A DNA stretch of 64,000 bases from Paenibacillus sp. Soil787 (GTDB taxonomy: Bacteria; Bacillota; Bacilli; Paenibacillales; NBRC-103111): the NCBI RefSeq assembly GCF_001429545.1, contig NZ_LMSP01000047.1, positions 1,829-65,828 of the forward strand. Reading direction: 5' to 3'. The notes beneath the pieces are model-generated. The model saw only the letters and a list, made by a program, of their open reading frames with translations. It was not told where the DNA came from and ran no database searches. Shown piece by piece: positions 1-11,580 of this stretch (the first letter of the stretch is position 1; each line of letters begins with the position of its first letter). A program made the translations under genes and the position numbers.

Positions 1-136
1 AATATACCACATCAGCCTATTCGATTGCAAGAACTTTTTTTTAATTTCTTTCGTTCTTTCGTTCGACCGCCGAAGCGACAAGGAGTAATATAACAAATCT
101 AAAAGTAGAATGCAAGCTTTTATTTTCATTTAATAA

Positions 137-163
137 TAAAAAACCCCCTGGAATAGGGGGTCA
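137..163 (-). terminator. Rho-independent terminator of the HD-GYP gene
   Basis: A hairpin with a CCCCCT/AGGGGG stem and a short GGAAT loop is followed, reading leftward, by a run of T. It sits 14 bases past the stop codon of the HD-GYP gene. Nothing else is recognisable in the first 136 bases. Confidence 0.85.
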
Positions 164-176
164 ACATTTCACTCTT

Positions 177-1250
177 TTAGATATAACCAATAACATCTTG
201 AATGAATAGGCTTCTTTCTAATGTTAAATTAACGATCGTGCCATTAACGTTAATCCAAGGTCTAGTAGGATGAGAGCGATCGGAGAATATAATTTCACCC
301 ACACGGTTATCGCTTAGTTTTACAATCGTTCCATTGCTGATTTGTGTGGACTTGTTCATAAATACTTGAACCAGGGTTGGATCTACTTTGCCGAATGACT
401 CAGTGAAGAGCTGCTCAAGTACAACATACGGTGACGACGCCGTTTTATAGGAACGTTCATTGGTCATAGCGTTATAAATGTCAGCAATCGCTACTATTTT
501 GGCATAAATGTGAATCTTATCGCCTTTAACTCCTAAAGGATAACCAGATCCATCCTCACGTTCATGATGCTGAATGGCCGTTAATTTGACACCTTCGTTA
601 ATACCGGAAATATTTTTGAGAATCTGATACCCGATTAGCGTGTGCTGTTTAATCTCATCCATTTCGGATGCTGTTAAAGCACTCTTCTTCTCAAGAATAG
701 CAGGATCAACTTTGGCAATACCAATGTCATGTAAAAGACCGGCTAAGGCAATTTGCATCAAATCTTTCTGAGGAAGACCATGCCATCTAGCTAATGAATA
801 AGCAGTTAAGCTGACCTGAATACTTTTGTGATAGATATAATCTTGCAAAGTGCGATTCTTCGGTGTGAAGGTAAGTACTTTATAGGCATCAATATGTTGA
901 ATGAGAGCTTCAAGACCGTTTCGAAGATCTAAGATGGGAAGCGGTTGTCCACCATTAGCGAGATAAAAGACGCGTTTAAGCAGTTTCAACATATTCTGAT
1001 ATTCCAAATAAAAGGGATGAACGGTTGCAACTTCATTCTTTTTGGTTTCTTCACTCGTGGCTTCGGGTTCAATACCATTCTTAGATTCAATAAAGACAGA
1101 TGAAATGAGAAATGCTTTTAAAATCTCAATGTCTCTTTCATTAATGACTTTTCCTTTATTGAAAAGTACATTTCCCAATTTCGTTATTACGTTATCGCCT
1201 AATCTTTCACCATATTTTAATTGAGAAACGGCTACTGTCGGCACAATCAT
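177..1250 (-). CDS. HD-GYP domain protein, probable cyclic-di-GMP phosphodiesterase
   Basis: The 357-residue protein carries a complete HD-GYP signature. The metal-binding HD pair is at residues 174-175 (LLHDIGIAK), and HHEREDGSGYP at about 228-238 contains the GYP triplet. HD-GYP enzymes hydrolyse cyclic di-GMP to pGpG or GMP. The N-terminal 130 residues and the last 70 residues are poorly conserved and resemble the flanks seen in many Bacillales HD-GYP proteins; no membrane segment or receiver domain is visible, so it should be cytosolic. It lies downstream of gyrA on the same strand, but the gyrA terminator separates them, so it probably has its own promoter. Activity is inferred from motifs only. 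Confidence 0.85.
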   Translation of the reverse strand: MIVPTVAVSQLKYGERLGDNVITKLGNVLFNKGKVINERDIEILKAFLISSVFIESKNGIEPEATSEETKKNEVATVHPFYLEYQNMLKLLKRVFYLANGGQPLPILDLRNGLEALIQHIDAYKVLTFTPKNRTLQDYIYHKSIQVSLTAYSLARWHGLPQKDLMQIALAGLLHDIGIAKVDPAILEKKSALTASEMDEIKQHTLIGYQILKNISGINEGVKLTAIQHHEREDGSGYPLGVKGDKIHIYAKIVAIADIYNAMTNERSYKTASSPYVVLEQLFTESFGKVDPTLVQVFMNKSTQISNGTIVKLSDNRVGEIIFSDRSHPTRPWINVNGTIVNLTLERSLFIQDVIGYI

Positions 1251-1285
1251 TCACTCACCTTAACTTATCGTATACTTCTTATTGT

Positions 1286-1318
1286 AAAGTAAAAGGGATG
1301 GGTTTGTAAGCCCATCCC
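1286..1318 (-). terminator. Rho-independent terminator of gyrA
   Basis: A perfect 8-bp stem, GGGATGGG/CCCATCCC at 1295-1318, is followed on the minus strand by a T-rich tail. It lies immediately after the gyrA stop codon. Confidence 0.85.
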
Positions 1319-1324
1319 GACATT

Positions 1325-3814
1325 TTATTCTTCTGTATCTGTTACTTCGGTTTCTTCCCAATCTCCGTCTTCCTCATTCTCGCTTTGCTCTTCATTTTTC
1401 TGCACGCGAGCTAAGGTTCCAACTTCATCGTCTTCACGAATATTGATTAAGCGTACACCCTGCGTGTTACGACCCATCATAGAAATCCCGTCCATACTTG
1501 TACGAATAACAGTACCCGATGCTGTAATTATCATAAGATCCTCATCATTTTGCACCACTTTAAGACCGACAATAGGGCCGTTCTTATCTGTGACGTTCAA
1601 GGTCTTAATCCCTTTACCGCCGCGTGTCTGGATCCGATATTCAGAAACAGGCGTTCTCTTACCAAAACCTTTGGTCGTTACAATGAGTACACTATTATCT
1701 TCATGGACAACGTCCATATCAATAACCGTATCATCTGGATCCAGGTGTATACCTTTAACCCCAGTAGCAGACCTACCCATGGAACGAACATCTTGTTCTG
1801 GGAAATGAATGGACATGCCAAGCTTGGTTCCCATAATAATGCCTTGGTTACCGTCAGTCAGCTTAACGCCAATGAGATCATCATCTTCCCGTAAATTAAT
1901 AGCGATTAAGCCGCCTTTACGAATGTTTGAATAATCGTCGATTGGGGTTTTCTTCACAACACCTTGCTTCGTTGCAAAGAATAAGTACTGCTCTGTTTCA
2001 AAGCTTTCTACCGGAATCACCGCATTAATCGTCTCACCTTGCTCGATCTGGATTAAGTTAATGATTGGTGTTCCACGAGCCGTCCGGCTCAAATCCGGAA
2101 TCTCATAAGCTTTCAGACGGTACACTTTCCCTTTATTCGTAAAGAACATCAAATAATGATGCGTATTCGTTACGAATAAATGTTCGACGAAGTCATTGTC
2201 CTTGGTATCCATTCCGACAATGCCACGTCCTCCACGCTTCTGGTTCCGATACGTCGTAACCGGAAGACGCTTAATGTAACCCGTATGCGTAATCGTGATA
2301 ACGACATCTTCACGCGGGATGAGGTCTTCATCTTCGATGCTTTCCTCACCAACCGTAATTTCGGAACGTCGCTCATCGCCAAATTTCTCTTTAATTTCAT
2401 TCAATTCTTCGCTAATGATAGCTAGAATCAGCTTCTCATCTGCAAGAATCGCTTTAAGCTCAGCGATTTTCTTCATAAGCTCAGCATACTCAGCTTCGAT
2501 CTTCTCACGTTCTAAGCCTGTTAAACGCTGTAGACGCATATCGAGAATAGCTTGGGCTTGATCGAGGCTCAAATTAAACGTAGTCATGAGCCCTTCTCTA
2601 GCTTCATCCGTTGTACGGGAAGCACGAATCAAGGCAATAACTTGATCCAAGTGATCAAGTGCGATGCGCAAGCCTTCCAAAATGTGAGCGCGCGCTTCGG
2701 CTTTGCGCAAATCAAACTCCGTTCTGCGGCGAATGACTTCTTGCTGATGCTTGAGGTAATAATGCAGCATCTCACGAAGATTTAGAACTCTTGGTTCGCC
2801 GTTGACGAGTGCAAGCATAATAATACCGAAGTTTGATTGCATTGCCGTGTGTTTAAATAAGTTATTCAGAACGACATGCGGATTAACGTCGCGACGAAGC
2901 TCGATGACAACTCGCATACCGTTGCGGTCGGATTCATCTCGAAGATCCGTGATACCATCAATCTTTTTCTCACGAACAAGTTCCGCAATTTTCTCAACTA
3001 ATCTAGCTTTATTTACTTGATAAGGCAGCTCATTAACAATGATTCTAGCTTTATTATTGTTTTCTTCAATAACTGTTCTAGCACGCATCGTAACAGAGCC
3101 TCTGCCTGTTTGATAGGCTTGTTTAATCCCCTCACGGCCTAAAATAAAGCCAGCCGTTGGGAAATCCGGTCCTTTGATAGCTGCCATCAATTCAAGAGGT
3201 GTAATATCCGGATTTTCAATCAACATTTGGATACCTTCGATAACCTCACGAAGGTTATGAGGAGGAATGTTCGTAGCCATCCCTACCGCAATCCCGGAGC
3301 TTCCGTTCACAAGCAAGTTCGGAAAACGAGAAGGGAGAACAACCGGTTCATTTTCTTCGCCATCATAGTTTGGCTTATAGTCAATTGTCTCTCTGTTAAT
3401 ATCACGAAGAAGCTCCATCGCGATCTTCGACAAGCGAGCTTCGGTATAACGCATGGCCGCTGCCATGTCACCGTCGATCGATCCAAAGTTACCATGACCA
3501 TCGACCAGCATATAACGAAGTGAGAAATCTTGCGCCATACGAACCATCGTCTCATATACCGCAGTGTCTCCATGCGGATGATACTTACCGATGACTTCAC
3601 CAACGATTCTCGCCGATTTCTTATGTGGTTTATCTGGAGACATGCCTAGCTCAGACATCGCAAACAAGATACGACGATGAACAGGCTTCAGACCGTCTCT
3701 TACATCTGGCAGTGCACGACTCACAATGATACTCATCGCATAGTCTAAGAAGGATGTACGCATTTCGGTAGAAATGTCAATTTCTTTGACTTGCGAATGT
3801 AATTCTTCGCTCAT
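1325..3814 (-). CDS. gyrA: DNA gyrase subunit A
   Basis: GyrA breaks and rejoins DNA in the A2B2 gyrase that introduces negative supercoils. The 829-residue length fits the Bacillales family. The catalytic tyrosine is Tyr123 in AAAMRYTE. The quinolone-resistance-determining region reads [10 protein letters not shown] at residues 79-88, so the position equivalent to E. coli Ser83 is a threonine (Thr84). The GyrA box QKRGGRG, needed for DNA wrapping, is at about residue 525, followed by the beta-pinwheel repeats. The C-terminus is a strongly acidic tail ([13 protein letters not shown]-like), common in the family. It has an AGGAGG ribosome site and lies 46 bases downstream of gyrB on the same strand, so the two are probably co-transcribed. 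Confidence 0.98.
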   Translation of the reverse strand: MSEELHSQVKEIDISTEMRTSFLDYAMSIIVSRALPDVRDGLKPVHRRILFAMSELGMSPDKPHKKSARIVGEVIGKYHPHGDTAVYETMVRMAQDFSLRYMLVDGHGNFGSIDGDMAAAMRYTEARLSKIAMELLRDINRETIDYKPNYDGEENEPVVLPSRFPNLLVNGSSGIAVGMATNIPPHNLREVIEGIQMLIENPDITPLELMAAIKGPDFPTAGFILGREGIKQAYQTGRGSVTMRARTVIEENNNKARIIVNELPYQVNKARLVEKIAELVREKKIDGITDLRDESDRNGMRVVIELRRDVNPHVVLNNLFKHTAMQSNFGIIMLALVNGEPRVLNLREMLHYYLKHQQEVIRRRTEFDLRKAEARAHILEGLRIALDHLDQVIALIRASRTTDEAREGLMTTFNLSLDQAQAILDMRLQRLTGLEREKIEAEYAELMKKIAELKAILADEKLILAIISEELNEIKEKFGDERRSEITVGEESIEDEDLIPREDVVITITHTGYIKRLPVTTYRNQKRGGRGIVGMDTKDNDFVEHLFVTNTHHYLMFFTNKGKVYRLKAYEIPDLSRTARGTPIINLIQIEQGETINAVIPVESFETEQYLFFATKQGVVKKTPIDDYSNIRKGGLIAINLREDDDLIGVKLTDGNQGIIMGTKLGMSIHFPEQDVRSMGRSATGVKGIHLDPDDTVIDMDVVHEDNSVLIVTTKGFGKRTPVSEYRIQTRGGKGIKTLNVTDKNGPIVGLKVVQNDEDLMIITASGTVIRTSMDGISMMGRNTQGVRLINIREDDEVGTLARVQKNEEQSENEEDGDWEETEVTDTEE

Positions 3815-3860
3815 GAATGTTCCTCCTGAAAGCTTACATCGTTAGCAACGTCTAGGACGT

Positions 3861-5846
<1,986 letters not shown>

Positions 5847-5926
5847 CTAGAGGACGTATATTCGCCATTAAGAAAGCTGCTTTCGGAATGCCGAAATCTT
5901 ATACTTTCTTAAGTGGGGAGAAAAGG

Positions 5927-6175
5927 TTAATTCGTTAACAATTGATGCGCTCTTTTCTTGAGCGTGGTAGAGGAAATTGGAGAATAATACACTTTACTCT
6001 TCGTAACAACGAGTGATTTGCAATCTTCTTCACCGATTTGCTCTGTTTTTTTATCGTTTAAAGCTTGCTGTATGAATTGTTTCGATATTTTGGAAGATTT
6101 CTCGATCGAGATATCGAAAATAGCAATCAGTTCGGATGCTCTAATAATTTTCTCTCCACCCAAATGAATAAACAT
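5927..6175 (-). CDS. remB: RemB-like extracellular matrix regulator (DUF370)
   Basis: The 82-residue protein begins MFIHLGGEKIIRASELIAI, the typical opening of the RemA/RemB (DUF370) family. In B. subtilis the homologue yaaB/remB sits in the same place, between recF and gyrB. RemA and RemB activate biofilm matrix genes there; RemA is the DNA-binding paralogue and the role of RemB is less clear. It follows recF with only five bases between them, so it is translated from the dnaN-recF transcript. Family and position agree; regulatory activity in this organism is inferred. Confidence 0.9.
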   Translation of the reverse strand: MFIHLGGEKIIRASELIAIFDISIEKSSKISKQFIQQALNDKKTEQIGEEDCKSLVVTKSKVYYSPISSTTLKKRAHQLLTN

Positions 6176-6180
6176 GCTCC

Positions 6181-7299
6181 TCAGCTCCTGCCGCTTACAT
6201 TTCCTTTCAAAACATGAAACACGGAAGCATGATCCAGTTGATCCAAATGGACACTCTCTAGACCTGTTGTTGTAATAAAGGTTTGGACTTTCTGCTGAAA
6301 CGTGCGGATCAGTTGTGTCTGTCTATACTCATCAAGCTCGGATAACACATCATCCAGCAATAATAGGGGATACTCGCCAACTTCCTCATGAATGAGCTCT
6401 ATTTCCGCAAGCTTAAGTGATAACGCTGTTGTTCGCTGCTGACCCTGTGATCCATACGTTTGGACTTCCTTGTCGTTGATGAAAAAAAGAAGATCGTCAC
6501 GATGAGGGCCCACTAGCGTAACACCTCTTCGGAATTCCTGATCTCTAACCAATGATAACTTTATCATAAATTGGTCTAATAAAACAGATTCATCTTCAAA
6601 CGGTGTCATGTCAAAGGAGGGGGAATAGCGAATAAGAAGCTCCTCACTATCGTTCGTAATCCCTCTATGGATCGTTTCCGCCCATTGTTGCAGCTTCTTA
6701 ATAAAGCTTTGACGTTTTTTCATAATTTTAACACCATACTGTGCTAATTGTTCATTCCAAATGTCTAGCATCGCGTCTGGCGTGGTTTTCCCTGGGAAAG
6801 ATTGCTTTAAATAATTGTTCCGCTGCACCAATATTTTCTGATATTGCGATAAATCATGCAGATAGGAGGGCTGTACTTGGCCAATCTCCATATCGAGGAA
6901 ACGCCTTCTAATACCAGGAGTTCCTTTGACGATCTCTAAGTCTTCCGGAGCAAACATGACCACGTTCAAAGCACCGATAAAGTTACTAAGCTTCTTTTGT
7001 TCGAGGCCGTTGATTTTCGCTTTTTTACCTTTGGTCGAAATGGAGAGATCCAGCTTACAGCTGCCATAGCGCTTCTGAATATCCGCATGCAGCTGTGTCT
7101 GCTCACCGTTCCAGCCAATTAATTCTTTATCCTGATGGGTGCGGTGTGATTTCGTCATGGCCATTACATAGATTGATTCCAACAAATTAGTTTTGCCTTG
7201 GGCGTTAGGTCCAACGAATATGTTCACATTGCTATCCGTTGTTAGCTCAATCTGGTCGTAATTTCTGTAATGACTGAGTACAAGTCTGTTCAAAAACAT
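6181..7299 (-). CDS. recF: DNA replication and repair protein RecF
   Basis: RecF is an SMC-like ATPase that, with RecO and RecR, loads RecA on gapped DNA. The 372-residue protein has Walker A GPNAQGKT at residues 30-37, an ABC-type signature in GSQGQQRTTALSLKLAE, and Walker B with the D-loop in LLLLDDVLSELD near residue 312. It ends six bases before remB and begins close to the S4-domain gene, consistent with the usual dnaA-dnaN-yaaA-recF-remB-gyrB order of Bacillales. Confidence 0.97.
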   Translation of the reverse strand: MFLNRLVLSHYRNYDQIELTTDSNVNIFVGPNAQGKTNLLESIYVMAMTKSHRTHQDKELIGWNGEQTQLHADIQKRYGSCKLDLSISTKGKKAKINGLEQKKLSNFIGALNVVMFAPEDLEIVKGTPGIRRRFLDMEIGQVQPSYLHDLSQYQKILVQRNNYLKQSFPGKTTPDAMLDIWNEQLAQYGVKIMKKRQSFIKKLQQWAETIHRGITNDSEELLIRYSPSFDMTPFEDESVLLDQFMIKLSLVRDQEFRRGVTLVGPHRDDLLFFINDKEVQTYGSQGQQRTTALSLKLAEIELIHEEVGEYPLLLLDDVLSELDEYRQTQLIRTFQQKVQTFITTTGLESVHLDQLDHASVFHVLKGNVSGRS

Positions 7300-7327
7300 G
7301 GGTGGCCATCCTCCTGGGTTAATCCGA

Positions 7328-7543
7328 TCAGGAGCTAACGACTTCGAATTGTCCGAAACCCTCCACGGTTACCACATCTTGCGGCACGAGTTTCCGGCCT
7401 CTACGATTTTCAGCTTGTCCGTTCACTTCAATTTTTGTATCCACAACAAAAAATTTGGCTTGTCCACCTGTGGATATACAGTCCGATAATTTCAGAAACT
7501 GTCCAAGTGTAATATAGGCCGTATTTATGGGGATCTGTTTCAT
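7328..7543 (-). CDS. yaaA: S4-domain RNA-binding protein YaaA
   Basis: This small S4-like protein contains the RNA-binding core FLKLSDCISTGGQAKFFV and GRKLVPQDVV. In Bacillus the gene lies between dnaN and recF and its product is linked to ribosome assembly. I place the start at the ATG at 7543, not the GTG three codons upstream. An AAGGAG ribosome site abuts that GTG but sits correctly for the ATG, and the resulting length of 71 residues equals the B. subtilis protein. The gene is 12 bases from dnaN. Confidence 0.92.
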   Translation of the reverse strand: MKQIPINTAYITLGQFLKLSDCISTGGQAKFFVVDTKIEVNGQAENRRGRKLVPQDVVTVEGFGQFEVVSS

Positions 7544-7555
7544 ATCACGCACTCC

Positions 7556-8698
7556 TTAATTCGTTGTTCGATACGGCAAAATAAGCTGCAGAATGTTGGT
7601 GGAATCTTGTGGCTTCATGATGATTGGCTGCATAGCTCCTGTAAATCCGATGTGAATGAACTCGGAATCAAGAACTTTAAGCGCATCGAGCATATATTTG
7701 GAGTTAAATGAGATTTTGAGTAACTCACCGGCAATATGCTGTAGGTTAATTTGCTCTGTTACTTTCCCAAGTTCGGAAGAACTTGAAGAAATCTCAATCG
7801 TCTGGTCTTCAAGCATCATCATTTTAACAATGTTCGTCTTATCTTCTCTAGAAAGCAAGTAAGCACGGTCAATGGCTTCTGCCAATTCTTTGGTTGGAAC
7901 GACCATTTCGGTTTGAAAAGATTGCGGAATCAGCTTGGAAGTATCCGGGTAAGTTCCGTCTAGAATACGAGAATAGAACAAAATTGAATGAATCTTGAAT
8001 AAAACTTGATTGTCGGAAATAACTATATCAATAAGGGAATTTTGATCAGGCAGAATTTTGCTTAATTCGTTTAGAGTTCGGCCTGAAATAACAATATTAG
8101 GAAGTTGATGGGCATTATCATTATCAACCGTTACTTCTCGGCTAGCAAGTCGATGCCGATCACAAGCAATAAATTTAAGTTTATCACCTGCAATGTTCCA
8201 TAGAACACCCGTAAGAATAGGCGTTGACTCATTTGTTGATACGGCATAAGAAGTTTGTTTAATCATCGTTTTCAGTAAATCGCTCGGCAAACGAAGCATT
8301 TTACTTTCTTCGATTTCGGGCAGCAGCGGATATTCATCGGGATCGAGCCCCATGATTTGAATCTCTGAAGAACCAGAACGAATAATCGTTTGAAAATTAT
8401 TTCTAACTTCGATTTCGATTAATTGCGCAGGTAGTTTACGAATAATTTCGATGAAGAATTTCGCTGGAAGAACGACACTCCCGGCTTGAAATAGTTCAAT
8501 AATTTTAATCGTGCCATTTTCACTAGGGGTAAAGCTTTGAATGGAAATATCCGTATCGCTTGCTGTAAGGGTTACACCGCTTAAGGTTGCATCTATTTTG
8601 ATCCCTGTGAGGATAGGTATTGTTGTTCGTGAGGATATGGCTTTGGAAACGTGACCAATGGATTCTATTAAATGGTCTTTTAGGATCGTTAATTTCAT
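7556..8698 (-). CDS. dnaN: DNA polymerase III beta subunit (sliding clamp)
   Basis: The 380-residue protein opens MKLTILKDHLIESIGHVSKA and ends with the family C-terminus IMKPQDSTNILQLILPYR. It therefore covers all three clamp domains. The clamp encircles DNA and tethers the replicative polymerase, and also binds mismatch-repair proteins. The AGGAG ribosome site upstream is normal. The 179-base gap to dnaA contains the origin unwinding region, as in B. subtilis. Confidence 0.98.
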   Translation of the reverse strand: MKLTILKDHLIESIGHVSKAISSRTTIPILTGIKIDATLSGVTLTASDTDISIQSFTPSENGTIKIIELFQAGSVVLPAKFFIEIIRKLPAQLIEIEVRNNFQTIIRSGSSEIQIMGLDPDEYPLLPEIEESKMLRLPSDLLKTMIKQTSYAVSTNESTPILTGVLWNIAGDKLKFIACDRHRLASREVTVDNDNAHQLPNIVISGRTLNELSKILPDQNSLIDIVISDNQVLFKIHSILFYSRILDGTYPDTSKLIPQSFQTEMVVPTKELAEAIDRAYLLSREDKTNIVKMMMLEDQTIEISSSSSELGKVTEQINLQHIAGELLKISFNSKYMLDALKVLDSEFIHIGFTGAMQPIIMKPQDSTNILQLILPYRTTN

Positions 8699-8730
8699 GA
8701 TTTCACTCCTGTGGTTCTTTTTTTCGTTGC

Positions 8731-8835
8731 GTTAGCATAATCATTATATAATAACATTTTTTATTAGTAATAGCAGTAGGGGCTCTGGATATGTGGATAT
8801 GTGGATGATTCTTATATAAATCAAGCCTATCCACA
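8731..8835. other. oriC: oriC unwinding region: AT-rich tract, DnaA-trios and DnaA boxes
   Basis: This lies in the dnaA-dnaN gap. An AT-rich tract covers about 8741-8764. It abuts five consecutive triplets TAG-TAA-TAG-CAG-TAG at 8765-8779, which match the DnaA-trio repeat (3'-GAT-5'). A short GC-rich stretch follows, then two overlapping near-consensus DnaA boxes on the minus strand (8792-8800 and 8800-8808) and another box at 8827-8835. The order AT tract, trios, GC cluster, boxes is the basal unwinding arrangement described for B. subtilis, where the opposite strand reads CTACTATTACTTCTA. The match is seen directly; function is inferred from that parallel. Confidence 0.85.
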
Positions 8836-8859
8836 TGTGAATAGATTGTGCATAGGCTT
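8823..8859 (-). other. Inverted repeat just downstream of dnaA
   Basis: AAGCCTAT at 8823-8830 pairs with ATAGGCTT at 8852-8859, leaving a 21-base loop that contains a DnaA box. It starts 18 bases after the dnaA stop. It could act as a weak transcript-end or attenuator hairpin, or be part of the origin architecture. No T-run follows. Confidence 0.45.
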
Positions 8860-8877
8860 AGCCAAAATTAAATGTTA

Positions 8878-10242
8878 TCAAGAGGGGTTCTTAATGCGCT
8901 CTGTCAGATTATGAACGATCTTGTAAAGATCCTGATCTACTTTTAATTGTTCTGATATTTTATCATGGGCATGGATAACCGTTGTATGGTCACGGCCACC
9001 AAAATTATCTCCGATTTTCGGCAAAGAGAAGTCCGTCAGCTCACGTGCCAGGTACATCGCGACCTGTCTAGGGAATGCGACGGCTTTTGTTCGTTTACGG
9101 GCCTTGAAATCCTCCAGCTTTAAACCATAGAATTCTCCAACCCGCTGCTGAATATCCTGTATCGTGATGACCCGTGGTCGATTCGATGGGATTATATCTT
9201 TCAAGGCTTCGGCTGTTAGATGCACGCTAATATCCTGATTAATAAGGGATGAATAGGCAACAACTCGAATCAAAGCACCTTCAAGCTCACGAATATTCGT
9301 ATCGATTTGGTTCGCGATATAGATCATCGCTTCATTTGGAATCTCCAGATTCTCTGCTTTCGCTTTCTTGCGGAGAATGGCTATACGTGTTTCTAAGTCA
9401 GGGGGTTGAATGTCTGTAATTAATCCCCACTCAAATCTAGAACGTAACCGATCTTCCAGGGTTGGAATTTCTTTGGGCGGCCGGTCACTAGAGATAATAA
9501 TTTGTTTGCCTTCTTCATGAAGTGCATTAAATGTATGGAAAAACTCCTCTTGCGTACCTTCTTTACCAGCGAGGAATTGAATATCATCAATCAATAACAC
9601 ATCGATCGTTCTATATTTATTACGAAATCCTTCACCGCGGTTATCACGGACCGCATTAATAAATTCATTCGTGAATTTTTCTGATGAAATATATAAAACA
9701 CGTGCCCCTGGGTTATGTTCTAACACATAGTGACCGATAGCATGCATCAAATGGGTCTTACCTAAACCAACTCCTCCATAAAGAAACAGAGGATTATAAG
9801 CCTTAGCTGGTGCCTCGGCAACAGCTAAGGATGCAGCATGAGCGAATCGATTGCCGGATCCGATAACGAATGTATCAAAGGTATACCTAGCATTCATCAT
9901 ATTGGTGAAATTTTCTTCGCCTGTAACGATCGCAGGACCTTTAGGTGGAAAAACAGCTGGTTGAATCGCTGTAGCTTGAGATTTCTGCTCTTCCGTTTCA
10001 ATGATGAATTTCACAGAAACTTGTTTACCCGTAAAGTCATAAATGGTTGTTTCAATTAGCTTGGTATAACGGCTTTCCAGCCATTCCTGAGCAAAATTGT
10101 TGGGCGCACAAATAACGACAGTTGAATCATTGAATACTGTCGCTTTGGTTGATTTAAGCCAAGTGTCGAAGCTTGGTTTACTGAGCTTAGTTTGAATAAT
10201 CGTTAAAATTTGCTGCCATAAGTCCGTAGAATGGCCTTCCAC
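8878..10242 (-). CDS. dnaA: Chromosomal replication initiator protein DnaA
   Basis: DnaA binds DnaA boxes and opens the origin as an ATP-dependent filament. The 454 residues hold all four domains: an N-terminal DnaB/regulator-binding domain, a short linker, the AAA+ module with Walker [10 protein letters not shown] at 156-164 and Walker [10 protein letters not shown] at about 216-224, and the C-terminal box-binding domain with the signature [11 protein letters not shown]. The start is GTG at 10242 with an AAAGGAG ribosome site. DnaA boxes lie on both sides of the gene, which suggests autoregulation. Confidence 0.98.
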   Translation of the reverse strand: MEGHSTDLWQQILTIIQTKLSKPSFDTWLKSTKATVFNDSTVVICAPNNFAQEWLESRYTKLIETTIYDFTGKQVSVKFIIETEEQKSQATAIQPAVFPPKGPAIVTGEENFTNMMNARYTFDTFVIGSGNRFAHAASLAVAEAPAKAYNPLFLYGGVGLGKTHLMHAIGHYVLEHNPGARVLYISSEKFTNEFINAVRDNRGEGFRNKYRTIDVLLIDDIQFLAGKEGTQEEFFHTFNALHEEGKQIIISSDRPPKEIPTLEDRLRSRFEWGLITDIQPPDLETRIAILRKKAKAENLEIPNEAMIYIANQIDTNIRELEGALIRVVAYSSLINQDISVHLTAEALKDIIPSNRPRVITIQDIQQRVGEFYGLKLEDFKARKRTKAVAFPRQVAMYLARELTDFSLPKIGDNFGGRDHTTVIHAHDKISEQLKVDQDLYKIVHNLTERIKNPS

Positions 10243-10442
10243 AGTAATTCACTCCTTTGAAATCAAACATGTGGCATAAGGCCAGTAAAGATATGTTCGG
10301 TTTATAAAGCTATATTGTTAAATCTCGATAATAAGCAATTCACATTAAACGTTCAGCTTAATCGAAATCTGTCTTTTACGCGGTTAAGAACGAAAAGAAC
10401 CTTTTGTCTGATGCGGTCAAGAAAGGACGATTTTTGTCGATT

Positions 10443-10726
10443 TTATCCACATTATTAAGGATCGGCTGAAATGACTTATTCTTGTAGAGGGTAAATTGTG
10501 CACATTGTTATCCACAGGTTGTTGATAAGTCGGAGAGTTGGTGGTGTCTATCCACAACAGAAACATTATCATCTTATCAAAAGATTACTTGTTAATCAAC
10601 GGATTGTTTGATATTATCCACATTTACAACAAGTTGTGCATAGATTTTGTTCACAACACAAGATATTGTTGATATTATGTTAATTTTCGACAAGCTTCTC
10701 TGTGGAGAGGTGAAATTTTATACACA
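10443..10726. other. oriC: oriC DnaA-box cluster between dnaA and rpmH
   Basis: Three exact TTATCCACA boxes lie on the plus strand at 10443-10451, 10508-10516 and 10614-10622. One-mismatch boxes are at 10520-10528 (minus strand), 10548-10556 and 10718-10726. They sit in the divergent gap between dnaA and rpmH, the equivalent of the B. subtilis incA/incB half of oriC. Gene direction flips here, as expected at a bidirectional origin. The whole 10243-10867 gap holds only these boxes and the promoters. Confidence 0.93.
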
Positions 10727-10786
10727 GGTTATTCTTTTTTTATATTTTTGGAGAAAATGTCTTCTTCACCTGTACGCTCGGGTAGG

Positions 10787-10815
10787 TTGACTTTCTGCTG
10801 TAGAAATGATTTAAT
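10787..10815 (+). promoter_or_regulatory. Probable sigma-A promoter of rpmH
   Basis: TTGACT at 10787-10792 and TTTAAT at 10810-10815 are separated by 17 bases and lie about 50 bases upstream of the rpmH start. The hexamers are near consensus; transcription from here is inferred. Confidence 0.65.
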
Positions 10816-10867
10816 GAGTAGTAGAAATTTTGTAGGATGGATATCCTCAGGTAGGGAGGTGCTATAG

Positions 10868-11002
10868 ATGGGTCCGACGTTTAACCCGAATACGAGAAAG
10901 CGTAAGAAGAATCATGGTTTCCGTAAAAGAATGAGCACGAAGAACGGTCGTAAAGTTCTGCAAGCTCGTCGTCTTAAAGGAAGAAAAATTCTTAGCGCGT
11001 AA
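10868..11002 (+). CDS. rpmH: 50S ribosomal protein L34
   Basis: The gene encodes a 44-residue, highly basic protein with the canonical L34 sequence: it opens [20 protein letters not shown] and ends [12 protein letters not shown]34 is a component of the large ribosomal subunit. A GGGAGGTG ribosome site precedes the ATG. It is the first plus-strand gene of the right arm, in its conserved place between dnaA and rnpA, and is followed by a terminator-like hairpin. Confidence 0.97.
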   Translation: MGPTFNPNTRKRKKNHGFRKRMSTKNGRKVLQARRLKGRKILSA

Positions 11003-11004
11003 AA

Positions 11005-11034
11005 ATGAGGCTCCGGAAGGGGCTTTTTTTTTTG
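11005..11034 (+). terminator. Terminator or attenuator between rpmH and rnpA
   Basis: A seven-pair stem including two G-U pairs (AGGCTCC/GGGGCTT, GGAA loop) runs into ten T residues directly after the rpmH stop. It probably limits read-through into rnpA. Confidence 0.75.
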
Positions 11035-11149
11035 CATTTTGATGGATTGGTTTATATGGAGATAATTCTGTTAAAACTATATAGGCTAACTAAATATGGT
11101 ATAGAACTTAAATTAATCTTGGAGTCATCTGTCTGGAGCGAACATAATC

Positions 11150-11509
11150 GTGGAAAAAATATATAGATTAGCTAAAAGAGAAGACTTCAATAAGGTATAT
11201 CGGTATGGGAAGTCGATGGCGAATCATCAATTCGTTCTATATTATTTGCCCCAACCTAAATTGGAACAGTTTCGTCTTGGTGTGTCTGTGAGTAAAAAGG
11301 TAGGCAATGCTGTCGTTCGAAATCGGCTCAGACGAATGATGAAGGAAATTATTCGTTTGAAAAAAGAGAATATGACACCACACTATGACTACATCTTATT
11401 GGCTAGAAAACCAGTAGTTGAAATGGAATATGCTGAGATGGAGAAAAGTATCTGGCATGTGATTCGCAAAGCTTCTTTATTAAAAAGAAATGATGCAATT
11501 AAAAAGTAA
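11150..11509 (+). CDS. rnpA: Ribonuclease P protein component
   Basis: The 119-residue basic protein carries the RNR signature in KVGNAVVRNRLRRMMKE at about residues 44-60. It is the protein cofactor that helps RNase P RNA cut 5' leaders from pre-tRNA. The start is GTG at 11150 with a GGAG ribosome site at slightly long spacing. Its place between rpmH and yidC is conserved across Bacillales. Confidence 0.95.
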   Translation: MEKIYRLAKREDFNKVYRYGKSMANHQFVLYYLPQPKLEQFRLGVSVSKKVGNAVVRNRLRRMMKEIIRLKKENMTPHYDYILLARKPVVEMEYAEMEKSIWHVIRKASLLKRNDAIKK

Positions 11510-11580
11510 CGTAATATTTCCTTGCGAGCTGAAGATGTGTTATAGTTTATGATGGAAAAGATATTTAGGAGGATCTCATT

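Noticed and set aside
1-136. Possible rRNA operon edge or promoter at the left end
   Set aside because: No 16S, 5S or tRNA sequence and no convincing promoter could be recognised in these bases.
1443-1894. Plus-strand ORFs of 114-121 codons within gyrA
   Set aside because: Shadows of the well-conserved gyrA frame, without ribosome sites.
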